Of a stretch of 54,403 bases of DNA, positions 25,007 to 33,272 are shown piece by piece. Location of the stretch: positions 1-54,403 of the forward strand of contig CANOBT010000022.1 in assembly GCA_947564305.1 (NCBI GenBank), read 5' to 3'. The notes under the pieces are model-generated. The model did not search any database. It was not told where the DNA came from and saw only the letters and a program-made list of their open reading frames with translations. The translations under genes were made by a program, and so were the position numbers. This DNA comes from an uncultured Lachnospiraceae bacterium. Its GTDB lineage: Bacteria; Bacillota_A; Clostridia; Lachnospirales; Lachnospiraceae. The stretch's first letter is position 1. Each line of letters opens with the position of its first letter.

Positions 25007-26032
25007 TTATCTCTGGACACGTCCCGAAGCATCGCCTCCGGCGAGCTTTGCGACCTCATCCATAGATACCATGTTGTAATCACCCTCAATGGAGTGCTTC
25101 AAACAAGATGCTGCTACCGCAAACTCTATCGTAGCCTGTGAGTCATATCCACTAAGGACTGCTGCGATCAATCCGCCGCCAAAGCTGTCCCCGCCGCCTA
25201 CACGGTCCACAATATGCATCTTATATTTTTTACTGAAATAATAGTCTGTGCCATCGAATAACATTGCTGACCAGTTGTTGTCATTTGCAGAAATTGATTC
25301 TCTGAGTGTAATTGCCACCTTCTCAAATCCAAATCGGTCCGCCAGCTGCTTAGCCACATCTTTGTAACCTTCCCTGTTGACTTCACCTGCCGTAACATCT
25401 GTGTTTGCCGCGTGGATTCCAAATACATCCGCAGCATCCTCTTCATTTGCAATGCAGACATCCACATACTTACAAAGCTCACCCATCACCTGGCCTGCTT
25501 TCTCTTTGCTCCACAGCTTATTTCTGTAATTCAAATCGCAGGAAATCTTTACACCTGCTTCCTTTGCTGCCTTGCAGGCTTCCAGACAGATTGCAGCCGC
25601 ACCGTCATTCAATGCCGGAGTAATCCCTGTAAAGTGGAACCACTCTGCACCGTCAAAGATTTCTTTCCAGTTAAAATCTTCTGGCTCTGCCGTATAAATA
25701 GAAGAGCCGGCCCTGTCATAAATAACTTTAGACGGTCTCTGAGATGCTCCTTTTTCCAGGAAATAAATTCCCACACGGTCCCCGCCGCGCGCAATATAAG
25801 AAGTATCTACCCCGAATTTTCTCAATGAATTAATCGCCGCCTGTCCAATCTCATGCTTTGGAAGCTTGGTAACAAATGCCGCGTCAAAACCATAGTTTGC
25901 CAGAGACACCGCTACGTTAGCCTCTCCGCCTCCGAATGTCGCACACAGCTTATCCGCCTGTACAAATCGGTAATATCCTTCCGGCGCCAGTCTCAACATG
26001 ATTTCTCCAAATGTAACAACTTTTTTTGCCAT
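25007..26032 (-). CDS. kdgK: 2-dehydro-3-deoxygluconokinase (PfkB family)
   Basis: A 341-residue sugar kinase from an ATG with AAAGGAG at 7 nt. The open frame runs 18 codons further up but lacks a ribosome site. PfkB marks are FGGGEANVAVSLANYG at the sugar site and the catalytic DRVGGGDSFGGGL. It phosphorylates 2-keto-3-deoxygluconate to KDPG, the step before the aldolase encoded 34 nt upstream. The aldolase partner makes KDG kinase a confident choice over other PfkB sugars. The pathway receives carbon from pectin, glucuronate and galacturonate. Confidence 0.9.
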   Translation of the reverse strand: MAKKVVTFGEIMLRLAPEGYYRFVQADKLCATFGGGEANVAVSLANYGFDAAFVTKLPKHEIGQAAINSLRKFGVDTSYIARGGDRVGIYFLEKGASQRPSKVIYDRAGSSIYTAEPEDFNWKEIFDGAEWFHFTGITPALNDGAAAICLEACKAAKEAGVKISCDLNYRNKLWSKEKAGQVMGELCKYVDVCIANEEDAADVFGIHAANTDVTAGEVNREGYKDVAKQLADRFGFEKVAITLRESISANDNNWSAMLFDGTDYYFSKKYKMHIVDRVGGGDSFGGGLIAAVLSGYDSQATIEFAVAASCLKHSIEGDYNMVSMDEVAKLAGGDASGRVQR

Positions 26033-26066
26033 AATTTTCTCCTTTAAAATAGCTCTGTCACCGCTG

Positions 26067-26705
26067 CTATGCTCTAATCTGCGCAACCAGTTTTACTGCT
26101 TCTTCTGTCAGAGACTTAATCTCATCAAACTTACCTGCTTTCACCAGGTCACCTTTTACCATCCAGCTTCCACCACATGCAATAATCTTATCGCAGCTTA
26201 AGTAGCTTTCCAGATTCTTAGCATTCACACCGCCTGTAGGCATAAACTTCAGACCTACATATGGTGCTGCCATTGCCTTAATCGTAGACACTCCACCAAA
26301 CTGCTCTGCCGGGAAGAATTTTACAATCTTCAGCCCTCTCTTCACTGCCTGTGCCACCTCAGATGGTGTAATACATCCCGGAAATACCGGAATATCTTTT
26401 TCAAGGCAATAGTCTACAATCTCCGGATCAAATCCCGGACTTACAATGAACTTAGCCCCGGCAGCTAATGCACGGTTTACCTGGTCAATTGTCAGCACTG
26501 TACCTGCCCCCACGAACATATCAGGATACTCCGTTGTCATAATCCGGATAGATTCCTCTGCCGCATCTGTACGGAAAGTAACCTCTGCACAAGGCAGTCC
26601 GCCCTCGCACAAAGCTTTTGCTAATGGTGCGGCATCCTTCGCATCATTCAGCACAACAACTGGTACAACACCCATTTTCTGAATTTTTTCTGCTACTTCT
26701 TTCAT
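26067..26705 (-). CDS. kdgA: KDPG/KHG aldolase
   Basis: A 212-residue class I aldolase splitting 2-keto-3-deoxy-6-phosphogluconate into pyruvate and glyceraldehyde-3-phosphate. The Schiff-base lysine is in KIVKFFPAEQFGG (residue 129 from this start), with EVTFRT and VGAGTVL as further active-site segments. The ATG at 26705 is chosen over the one at 26711 because the AAGGAG site is 8 nt from the former and 2 nt from the latter. It is the first gene of a two-gene operon with kdgK, divergent from an IclR regulator. Confidence 0.94.
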   Translation of the reverse strand: MKEVAEKIQKMGVVPVVVLNDAKDAAPLAKALCEGGLPCAEVTFRTDAAEESIRIMTTEYPDMFVGAGTVLTIDQVNRALAAGAKFIVSPGFDPEIVDYCLEKDIPVFPGCITPSEVAQAVKRGLKIVKFFPAEQFGGVSTIKAMAAPYVGLKFMPTGGVNAKNLESYLSCDKIIACGGSWMVKGDLVKAGKFDEIKSLTEEAVKLVAQIRA

Positions 26706-26726
26706 AGTCATTCTCCTTATTTTTTT

Positions 26727-26743
26727 GTTTCATAATATGGAAC
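26727..26743. promoter_or_regulatory. Candidate IclR operator upstream of kdgA
   Basis: GTTTCAT-AAT-ATGGAAC is an inverted repeat with one mismatch in seven, located in the kdgA leader downstream of its promoter. A similar half-site, ATTTCAT, follows. IclR-family operators are often such short palindromes; the link is inferred from position. Confidence 0.35.
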
Positions 26744-26773
26744 TTAATTTCATATCGTGAACTCTTTATTGTT

Positions 26774-26801
26774 ATTATACACCTTTTCGTCTTAATGTCA
26801 A
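26774..26801 (-). promoter_or_regulatory. Sigma-A promoter of kdgA-kdgK
   Basis: On the minus strand a perfect TTGACA (26796-26801), a 16-nt spacer and a perfect TATAAT (26774-26779). Confidence 0.78.
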
Positions 26802-26875
26802 CCTTTTCCAATAAGTTTTTATTGTTGTTTTTTTATACAAATAAGAGTATGTCCGTTTTGTCTTGATATTATGAT

Positions 26876-26904
26876 TTGCTCTTTTTTAACAAACGTGCTA
26901 CAAT
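26876..26904 (+). promoter_or_regulatory. Sigma-A promoter of the IclR gene
   Basis: TTGCTC (26876-26881), a 17-nt spacer and TACAAT (26899-26904). The predicted start of transcription is about 38 nt before the chosen start codon. Confidence 0.6.
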
Positions 26905-26948
26905 ACCACATAGTCAAATTGCAGACTGACTCAGAAGAGGTGAAGCTT

Positions 26949-27713
26949 ATGGAAACAAAAAATCCAATCCAGGTATCGGAACGTATCTTTCACACCATTG
27001 AATATTTGGCACAATCCGGACCTACAGGTCTTCAAGATTTGAGTAATGAATTAGGGTTAAATAAGAGTACGGTACATCGGATTTTAAATTCGCTCATTTG
27101 CATGGACTATGTCCGTCAGGATGCCGAGACTTCAAAATACAGTCTCAGTTTTAAATTTTGCAAAATTGCAAACCAAATCCTGTCTCAGAATGACATTATC
27201 GATATTGCCCGTCCCTACATCCGACAGCTCGCGGAATTGTCCGGTGAAACCGTTCATCTAGTACAAATTGACGGCCTCTATGCGGTCTATATTGACAAAG
27301 TAGAATCTTCCCGCAATGCAGTACGCCTCGTATCCATGGTCGGCAAAAGCATTCCACTCTACTGTTCCGGAGTGGGGAAGGCAATGCTTGCAGATATGCC
27401 TGACGAACGTATCCTGTCTATCTGGGAGCAGAGCAAGATTGTCAAAATCACAGAATTTACCATTACGGATTTTGGAAAATTTCAAAATTTAATCGAAGAG
27501 ATTCGCAAAAACGGGTATGCCCTGGACAATGAAGAAAACGAGCTTGGAGTCCGGTGCATCGCCGTATCCCTCAAAGGATTTCACGGTGGTCCCTCCTATG
27601 CAATCAGCATTTCCGCTCCCAAGGACCGTATGAATGACTGTCGTATCAATGAATTGAAGGCACTGGTGTTAGATACCAAAGAAAAAATTGCACAGGAAAT
27701 GGGAAGCCTTTAG
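26949..27713 (+). CDS. IclR family transcriptional regulator of KDG catabolism (KdgR-like)
   Basis: A 254-residue protein from the ATG at 26949, which follows GAGGTG; the longer frame to 26871 would start upstream of the predicted promoter. The N-terminus is a winged helix (GLQDLSNELGLNKSTVHRILNSL), the remainder the IclR effector domain (SGETVHLVQIDGLYAVYIDK, PLYCSGVGKAMLA, ENELGVRCIAVS). Such proteins commonly repress KDG/uronate genes and are released by KDG. The divergent kdgA-kdgK operon is the obvious target. The gene overlaps its own terminator at the stop codon. Confidence 0.9.
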   Translation: METKNPIQVSERIFHTIEYLAQSGPTGLQDLSNELGLNKSTVHRILNSLICMDYVRQDAETSKYSLSFKFCKIANQILSQNDIIDIARPYIRQLAELSGETVHLVQIDGLYAVYIDKVESSRNAVRLVSMVGKSIPLYCSGVGKAMLADMPDERILSIWEQSKIVKITEFTITDFGKFQNLIEEIRKNGYALDNEENELGVRCIAVSLKGFHGGPSYAISISAPKDRMNDCRINELKALVLDTKEKIAQEMGSL

Positions 27714-27727
27714 GCTTCCCATCTTTT
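27699..27727. terminator. Terminator overlapping the IclR stop codon
   Basis: ATGGGAAGCCT pairs perfectly with AGGCTTCCCAT, followed by CTTTTG. The TAG stop lies in the loop and arm. It may also serve the convergent HAD gene. Confidence 0.8.
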
Positions 27728-27762
27728 GACCTTATACGCTTCCATCCTCTAAAGCAGTAATA

Positions 27763-28413
27763 TTATTCTCCAAAAATAACCGGATAAATGTCCTTTACGC
27801 TTTCTGCGATATACGTGGCACCTGCATTCTCTAATTCCTCATAATCCCCATATCCGAACAAAACACCTAATGAATCCAGTCCCATTTTTTTCGCACCCAA
27901 TATATCATGCTCCCTATCGCCGATCATCAAGAGACTTGAACCCACGGGAATATTGCAGTTGTGAAGCACATAGGATATCACCTCATCCTTCTTTGTGCGT
28001 GTTTCATCCAGATTCGCTCCTACGATGTGAGCAAAATATTTTGCGATATCAAAATGTTCCAGAATTCTTTTCGCAAATATCTCCGGTTTTGAGGTCGCCA
28101 CAATCGCTGTTTTTCCGGAAACCTGGATTGCTTTCAATAATTCTTCCATCCCCTCATACACCGCATTTTCAAAGAGCCCTTTATCCACATAATATTCCCG
28201 GTAATACTCTATCGCCTTCACCGCTTTCTCCGAAGAAAATCCATAATACTTTTCAAAGGATTCTTTGAGCGGCGGTCCAATAAATTTAAAAAGCTCCGTC
28301 TGATCTGTCACTTGAATATCAAATTTTTTTAATGCATATGCTACAGAATTCGTAATGCCTGGACCCGAATCTGTTAAAGTCCCATCCAAATCAAATAAAA
28401 TCACATCATACAT
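27763..28413 (-). CDS. HAD family hydrolase, phosphoglycolate phosphatase-like
   Basis: A 216-residue HAD phosphatase. Motif I is FDLDGTLTDSG with nucleophile Asp8 and Asp10, motif II lies in IVATSKPE, and the metal motif is MIGDREHDILGAK. A helical cap follows motif I, as in phosphoglycolate phosphatase, PpaX and beta-phosphoglucomutase relatives. The substrate cannot be assigned. The ATG at 28413 is preferred over that at 28419, since GGAG is 8 nt away rather than 2. The gene stands alone, convergent with the IclR gene. Confidence 0.88.
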   Translation of the reverse strand: MYDVILFDLDGTLTDSGPGITNSVAYALKKFDIQVTDQTELFKFIGPPLKESFEKYYGFSSEKAVKAIEYYREYYVDKGLFENAVYEGMEELLKAIQVSGKTAIVATSKPEIFAKRILEHFDIAKYFAHIVGANLDETRTKKDEVISYVLHNCNIPVGSSLLMIGDREHDILGAKKMGLDSLGVLFGYGDYEELENAGATYIAESVKDIYPVIFGE

Positions 28414-28530
28414 CCCCATATCTCCTATCTTTGTTTTTTTGACGGCTATCAGGCTGCAATTCGCAAAGTGTTTTCTCCCCGAATTATCATTATCTTAGCA
28501 TAATATTGTAAAGATGGGAATAGTACAGGA

Positions 28531-28559
28531 TTGACTTTATCTATAAACTTAGCTAAAAT
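28531..28559 (+). promoter_or_regulatory. Sigma-A promoter of upp
   Basis: TTGACT (28531-28536), a 17-nt spacer and TAAAAT (28554-28559), 43 nt before the start codon. Confidence 0.7.
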
Positions 28560-28601
28560 TACCATAATATCTAAAGAAGAAAAATACGGAGGTACTGAAT
28601 C

Positions 28602-29231
28602 ATGGAAAATGTATTTATTATGGATCACCCTTTAATCCAGCATAAAATCTCACTTCTTCGGAAAAAAGAGACCGGAACCAACGAGTTTCGGAAGCTGGTT
28701 GAAGAAATCGCTATCCTAATCGGATATGAAGCTCTCCGCGATCTTCCGTTGGAAGATGTGGAGGTAGAGACACCGATTGAGACCTGTATGACTCCCATGC
28801 TTTCTGGGAAAAAACTTGCGGTTGTCCCCGTCCTGCGCGCCGGACTGGGTATGGTAAATGGGATTACGACTCTGGTGCCCTCTGCCAAGATTGGACATAT
28901 CGGACTGTACCGTGACCCGGAAACCCATGAACCTCATGAATATTACTGCAAACTTCCTGTTCCCATTGAGCAGCGTCAGATTGTGCTTGTTGACCCCATG
29001 CTGGCAACCGGCGGTTCAGCCGTCGCAGCCGTGGACTTTATCAAAAAGCATGGCGGAAAAAATATCAAGTGTATGTTTATTATTGCCGCTCCGGAAGGAA
29101 TTGAGCGGCTGACAAAGGCACATCCGGATATCACCATTTATGTAGGGCATCTGGACCGTGAATTAAATGAGGCTGCCTATATCTGTCCTGGACTGGGAGA
29201 TGCGGGAGACCGAATTTTCGGAACAAAATAA
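28602..29231 (+). CDS. upp: Uracil phosphoribosyltransferase
   Basis: A 209-residue enzyme salvaging uracil to UMP with PRPP. It has the N-terminal signature ([18 protein letters not shown]), the PRPP-binding loop [20 protein letters not shown], and the C-terminal uracil site ([16 protein letters not shown]). The start follows ACGGAGG. It is a single-gene unit with a strong promoter and terminator, a normal housekeeping arrangement; no uracil permease gene is next to it. Confidence 0.97.
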   Translation: MENVFIMDHPLIQHKISLLRKKETGTNEFRKLVEEIAILIGYEALRDLPLEDVEVETPIETCMTPMLSGKKLAVVPVLRAGLGMVNGITTLVPSAKIGHIGLYRDPETHEPHEYYCKLPVPIEQRQIVLVDPMLATGGSAVAAVDFIKKHGGKNIKCMFIIAAPEGIERLTKAHPDITIYVGHLDRELNEAAYICPGLGDAGDRIFGTK

Positions 29232-29263
29232 AAACATGCGCCCACCGGACGCACAACTGCAAA

Positions 29264-29300
29264 AAATCCTGACGAGTGTTCGTCAGGATTTCTCTTTTAT
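29264..29300. terminator. Terminator of upp
   Basis: AAATCCTGACGA pairs perfectly with TCGTCAGGATTT around a 4-nt loop, then CTCTTTTATT. It may also act on the convergent SDR gene. Confidence 0.9.
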
Positions 29301-29343
29301 TATGATTTATCTTTGACATCGTAAACAGCTTTTAGGCATTACT

Positions 29344-30144
29344 TTACGGTCTCTGTCCCATTCCGCCTTCCAAAGTAATAGTCTCACCAGACATATACTT
29401 AAAGTCTGGGGAAGCAAGCTGTACGCAGACACGTCCGATTTCAAGCTCGGCATCTCCGTAATGTCCTGCCGGCGGCATATGCACATTCTGCTTAAATGCT
29501 TCCGGATATGCTTCCTCAAAGTTCTCAAGCTGTGCGGTCCATGCCAACGGGCATACAATATTTACATTGATTCCATCTTTGCCCCACTCTGTAGCTGCCA
29601 CACGGGTCAATCCACGAACGCCTTCTTTTGCTGCTGCATAAGCACACTGTCCAAAGTTTCCGAACAGACCTGCGCCGGATGCAAAGTTGATAACTGATCC
29701 CTTCGTTTCTTTCAGATGCGGATAACATGCCTTCATATAATAGAAGGTTGCATAAAGTCCGGAATACACAGCCAGGTTAAACTGATCTGTGGTATGGTCT
29801 GCAAGCGTTACTCCAGATGCGGATGCCTGAGCATTGTTGATTAAAACATCGATTCTTCCAAATGTATCCATCGTCTGTTTTACAACATTTTCAACCACTG
29901 CTTCGTTGTCTGATCCAGCGCTGACATCTGCCTGAATCGGAAGCACCTTGATGCCATAAAGTCTTTCTAACTCTTCCTTTGCATCTGTCAGCTTCTGCAC
30001 ATTCCGTCCTGTAATAACGATATTTGCCCCTTCTTTTGCATAAGCGGTTGCAATACCATATCCGATAGAACCGCATCTGCCATCACGCAGAACAGCTCTT
30101 CCCCCGCCTGTAATAATCACTGTTTTTCCTGTCAAAAATCCCAT
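29344..30144 (-). CDS. Short-chain dehydrogenase, candidate bile-acid 12alpha-hydroxysteroid dehydrogenase
   Basis: A 266-residue SDR with the catalytic set Asn103/104 region (INNAQASAS), Ser156, Tyr169 and Lys173 (YAAAK). From memory of the family, the long stretches around INNAQASASG, YSGLYATFYYMK and NFASGAGLFGNFGQC closely resemble the NADP-dependent 12alpha-hydroxysteroid dehydrogenase described from Clostridium sp. ATCC 29733; this was not checked against a database. The cofactor loop is unusual: between TGGG and GSIGYGIA there is an extra stretch (RAVLRDGRC) compared with ordinary TGGGxGIG. Ribosome site GGAGGG. No bai genes are nearby, and a different alcohol substrate remains possible. 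Confidence 0.72.
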   Translation of the reverse strand: MGFLTGKTVIITGGGRAVLRDGRCGSIGYGIATAYAKEGANIVITGRNVQKLTDAKEELERLYGIKVLPIQADVSAGSDNEAVVENVVKQTMDTFGRIDVLINNAQASASGVTLADHTTDQFNLAVYSGLYATFYYMKACYPHLKETKGSVINFASGAGLFGNFGQCAYAAAKEGVRGLTRVAATEWGKDGINVNIVCPLAWTAQLENFEEAYPEAFKQNVHMPPAGHYGDAELEIGRVCVQLASPDFKYMSGETITLEGGMGQRP

Positions 30145-30186
30145 GTTCTTGACCCTCCTTTTCTGTTTTTGCTTCTAATACATAAT

Positions 30187-30200
30187 GTGAAAATTATCAC
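30187..30200. promoter_or_regulatory. Short palindrome in the SDR promoter region
   Basis: GTGAAAATTATCAC is palindromic except for one central mismatch pair. It overlaps the expected -10 region downstream of a TTGACA read on the minus strand, so it may be an operator. Confidence 0.3.
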
Positions 30201-30285
30201 CATTATATACAAATGTCAATACGGCAGCACTATCCCGAACATTCCCATTACAGTTCACAGGACCAGTCCGCCTGTAAAATGCGGC

Positions 30286-30651
30286 TTATTCTCCGCTAAC
30301 TTCATCGAGAGCCGCCAACAACTGCCCTCTGTCTAAAGGCTTGTAGATAAATGTCTTTGTGCCTATTGATTTTGCCTCATCAATCGTGTCATCGTATGCC
30401 AGGGAAGATACCATGATGATCCTAGCCTCGGGATGCTCCTCCAGGATTGCCCTGGCGGTCTCCAATCCATCCATACCCGGCATGATAATGTCCATCGTCA
30501 CCAAATCCGGCAAAACTTCACCATATTGGGCAATAGCTGTCTCGCCATCCTGACAGTAAGATACCACTTCATAATCCGTATCTTCTAACATCCTCTTCAT
30601 CTGTAGTTCCACTACCCGCGAATCGTCCACGATCATGATTCGCTTTCCCAT
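30286..30651 (-). CDS. CheY-like single-domain response regulator
   Basis: A 121-residue receiver domain without output domain. Acidic residues Asp9 and Asp10, phospho-acceptor Asp54 (VTMDIIMPGMDG), Ser82 and Lys104 (YKPL) are all in place. Third gene of an operon after the CheX-like and FapA-like genes. In chemotaxis CheY-P binds the flagellar switch and CheX dephosphorylates it; here no kinase, receptor or flagellar gene is present, so the output may be something other than flagellar rotation. Confidence 0.9.
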   Translation of the reverse strand: MGKRIMIVDDSRVVELQMKRMLEDTDYEVVSYCQDGETAIAQYGEVLPDLVTMDIIMPGMDGLETARAILEEHPEARIIMVSSLAYDDTIDEAKSIGTKTFIYKPLDRGQLLAALDEVSGE

Positions 30652-30748
30652 AATGAATCACCTCTTTCAAGTATAATGAATGTCTGTCCCACATATTTCA
30701 GGTCTCAACACTCTGATCATGCGGAAACCTTGTTCCTTTTGCCACTAT

Positions 30749-31210
30749 TTATTCTGATTCCGGTGTAAAATGACTCAAACGCGCTCCCTCATTTTTATCA
30801 CTGGAATAGCAGATTGTAAATTGCTCCTTTTGATTTGCAGGCTGATATCGCCCATTATAAAACTGTGGTACCTCAAACCGGGATGCCACTTTGGTAACCT
30901 GAAATATTTTGGAAGCGATGTGCCCGCATAGTACATTAAAGTATTCCTTCGTAAAATCTTCCACGTCCTGCTCCGTAACATCTTCTGCCTGCAGCATAGA
31001 CTGTGTCAGCCTGGTAAACATCGCCGTATCTGCGCATAAAGCCAGGCTGGAATGGAATCCTCTTGCAAATGCGGCATGTACGGTACAGGAATCTTCTTCC
31101 AGAGAGCCATCCCCTTCGCACAAACGGATGCCTGCTACCTGTTCTGTCACTTCCCTGGTTACCTGGTCAAATACATCCTGCAATTTTTCCTCCGACATAA
31201 CAGTATCCAC
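30749..31210 (-). CDS. CheX-like CheY-P phosphatase domain protein
   Basis: A 153-residue CheX-domain protein. The motif EYFNVLCGHIASKI places the catalytic pair at Glu89 and Asn92, matching the ExxN of CheC/CheX/FliY phosphatases. The start is GTG at 31210, 7 nt after AGGAGG. It lies between the CheY-like and FapA-like genes (97 and 36 nt gaps), so it probably dephosphorylates the adjacent CheY-like protein. Confidence 0.8.
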   Translation of the reverse strand: MDTVMSEEKLQDVFDQVTREVTEQVAGIRLCEGDGSLEEDSCTVHAAFARGFHSSLALCADTAMFTRLTQSMLQAEDVTEQDVEDFTKEYFNVLCGHIASKIFQVTKVASRFEVPQFYNGRYQPANQKEQFTICYSSDKNEGARLSHFTPESE

Positions 31211-31246
31211 GCAAATCCCTCCTTTCCACAGAGATTACAGGGGCAG

Positions 31247-33064
31247 CTACATAAAACGTATCTCCCCTCCTGCCAACACTGCTCTGCAACTCTGAGTCTC
31301 ATGTCCAAGGCGCTGGGTGACATCTCCAATTGTCACCTCAGTCCCCGGATAAGCAATTCCGCAGACCAAACGACGCTCATCCTGCTTCTCATCCTGCTCC
31401 TGAGGCTCTTCTTTTGCTTCTTGAATATACGCTTCAAATTGTTTTATCTTTGTTCGATTCACAGAAAGTTTCATCCGCACCATTGGCAGATTTCTAACTT
31501 TTGCCGGACTATCCGGCTGTTTTTCCAGCTCTTCAAATTCTGACTCCAGCTCTCCAATCTCTCTCAGTAAGGTCTCATATTCAAAATCGTCACTGGGACG
31601 TCCTCCCAAAACAATGGATGTAAGACACTCTGATTTTGAGCCTACGATATTAGCTTTTACCTCTCCGGCAGCTCTTATCTTACCACCGATAATGATACCC
31701 CGCCCGGAGCATGCCTGCACCTGACCATCACTATACACATTACAATTGATGATACAATCCGTCTGCAATTCTTCCTTGGCACATACCACGGTACTTTCCA
31801 GATATTTTGCATAGATGCTTCCGCATGCCTTGATAACAGCCTGGCCATTTCCCTTGACCCCCTTAACTACCACCAAGTCTCCGCCAGCCTCAATCGTACT
31901 TGCTTCCACTACACCATCTACAGTAATATTTCCCATAGCACGGACTGTAAAACCGCTGCACACATCTCCACGGATATGAATATCCCCTAAAAAGTTGATA
32001 TTTCCAGTAGAATAATCCACATTCTTTCCGATATCCATGACTGGCTTTACCTGGAAATTTCGGCCGTCAAATTCCACATGCCCTGGTTTCGTCGCTATCA
32101 ACGTTGTGCCATCCTCAGACAGCTTCGTATTCCGTCCCTTAGGTACTATGACCTTCTTCCCGTCTTTGGCCGGAATCACCTGGTCCAATATGGTCCTGCC
32201 CGATACCCCCGCAGTTGGTTCCACAATCTGACAGATCACATCCCCCTGGTCTGCATTATTGACAATATTCAACTCGGAGTAATCCACCTGGCCTGACTCA
32301 TTCACCTTCATCTCACGCTGCTTTCTGCGTGGAAAATGGTCTATGGTATAGCCATCTTTTCCATGAATTGGCGGGACCCCCTCCGCAGCAAAAAACAAAT
32401 GGAAATATCTGTTGGCATCCATAGGCACCTGATCGAGTACTGCTGCGTCTACCCCAAATTCCACTTCCTGATCCCTCAGTGCCTGCGCCAGCATATCGCG
32501 GCTGACTTCCTTGCCATGCCCCACCGGGGGATAAACCAAAAGCCAGGCAGCCATCTCATTCTTTGTTGTGAATACTACCACCTGTGCATCTAAATCCGGA
32601 AGTGGTTTCTTCTCAGCTTCCTCCCCCTCAGGAGCTGTTTCCTGGTTCCCTGTATCTGAGGAGGATTCCCACAGTTCATCCGACTCATAATCTGTATCCT
32701 CATGATTGGCATCCTCATTAGAAAGTTCCTCTTCTTCTGGTATAACTTCGTCAATACGCTCACTCGCTGTCGAGGTTATAAGCTGACGAAGACGGGTCAG
32801 CTCTCCCTCCAACTCCCTCCCCGAAAGAATCTCCCTGTGCTCAGGTGAGCCTTCTAAACATAATTCCGGAATTGGCGATTTCCCTGTCTGCTCCGACCAT
32901 AAAGTCCAAAGTTTAATCAAAGGATGCTCCAAGGACAGCTCCAGAGAAGCCGGATTCGGCGCTGGAATTTCCTCCTCCTGTATCTCTGAAACCGGGTTCT
33001 CTTTTTCATCCTCGTTTGAGGCAGAGCCAAACAACCTGGATAGTATTGTTTTCGCTAGTGACAT
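31247..33064 (-). CDS. FapA/DUF342 family protein
   Basis: A protein of 605 residues from the chosen start. An acidic, low-complexity N-terminal region (about 20-160) precedes the DUF342 part, which has repeated beta-helix segments (GNINFLGDIHIRGDVCSGFTV, DGVVEASTIEAGGDLVVV, GSIYAKYLESTVVC) and a coiled coil near 505-560. FapA proteins are named for flagellar assembly genes but also occur in non-flagellate species; their biochemical role is poorly known. The frame extends 22 codons to 33130, but a promoter at 33102-33130 covers that part, and AAGGAG precedes the ATG at 33064, although closely. Confidence 0.8.
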   Translation of the reverse strand: MSLAKTILSRLFGSASNEDEKENPVSEIQEEEIPAPNPASLELSLEHPLIKLWTLWSEQTGKSPIPELCLEGSPEHREILSGRELEGELTRLRQLITSTASERIDEVIPEEEELSNEDANHEDTDYESDELWESSSDTGNQETAPEGEEAEKKPLPDLDAQVVVFTTKNEMAAWLLVYPPVGHGKEVSRDMLAQALRDQEVEFGVDAAVLDQVPMDANRYFHLFFAAEGVPPIHGKDGYTIDHFPRRKQREMKVNESGQVDYSELNIVNNADQGDVICQIVEPTAGVSGRTILDQVIPAKDGKKVIVPKGRNTKLSEDGTTLIATKPGHVEFDGRNFQVKPVMDIGKNVDYSTGNINFLGDIHIRGDVCSGFTVRAMGNITVDGVVEASTIEAGGDLVVVKGVKGNGQAVIKACGSIYAKYLESTVVCAKEELQTDCIINCNVYSDGQVQACSGRGIIIGGKIRAAGEVKANIVGSKSECLTSIVLGGRPSDDFEYETLLREIGELESEFEELEKQPDSPAKVRNLPMVRMKLSVNRTKIKQFEAYIQEAKEEPQEQDEKQDERRLVCGIAYPGTEVTIGDVTQRLGHETQSCRAVLAGGEIRFM

Positions 33065-33101
33065 ACTCCTTATACCCCCTGACTCTTTGACTTTTGTAAA
33101 C

Positions 33102-33142
33102 ATTGTATAATATCTCGCATCTAACGACAAATTTTGTTAGAT
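33102..33142 (-). promoter_or_regulatory. Promoter of the FapA/CheX/CheY operon with overlapping palindrome
   Basis: On the minus strand TTGTCG (33125-33130), a 17-nt spacer and TACAAT (33102-33107). A palindrome with 7-bp arms ATCTAAC/GTTAGAT (33119-33142) covers the -35 element, a typical place for a repressor. Confidence 0.5.
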
Positions 33143-33208
33143 ATATTATACCAATCGCGTTTACTCTCTGTCAAGAGTATTCAATCCGGAAGCTCCTATG
33201 CCAAAAGC

Positions 33209-33252
33209 CATATTACAGTTCACGGCCTGACCGGCCGTAAACTGTAATATGC
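33209..33252 (-). terminator. Large hairpin downstream of the amylosucrase-like gene
   Basis: CATATTACAGTT-ACGGCC pairs with GGCCGT-AACTGTAATATG with a single mismatch, a stem of about 19 bp. There is no good T-run, but it is the only structure between the gene end and the FapA promoter. Confidence 0.6.
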
Positions 33253-33272
33253 TGGCTCTATTCCGTCAAAAA

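Noticed and set aside
29344..30144. BaiA-type or 7beta-HSDH identity for the SDR
   Set aside because: The N-terminal and central segments do not match what I know of BaiA or the Collinsella 7beta-HSDH; similarity to the 12alpha type is much stronger.
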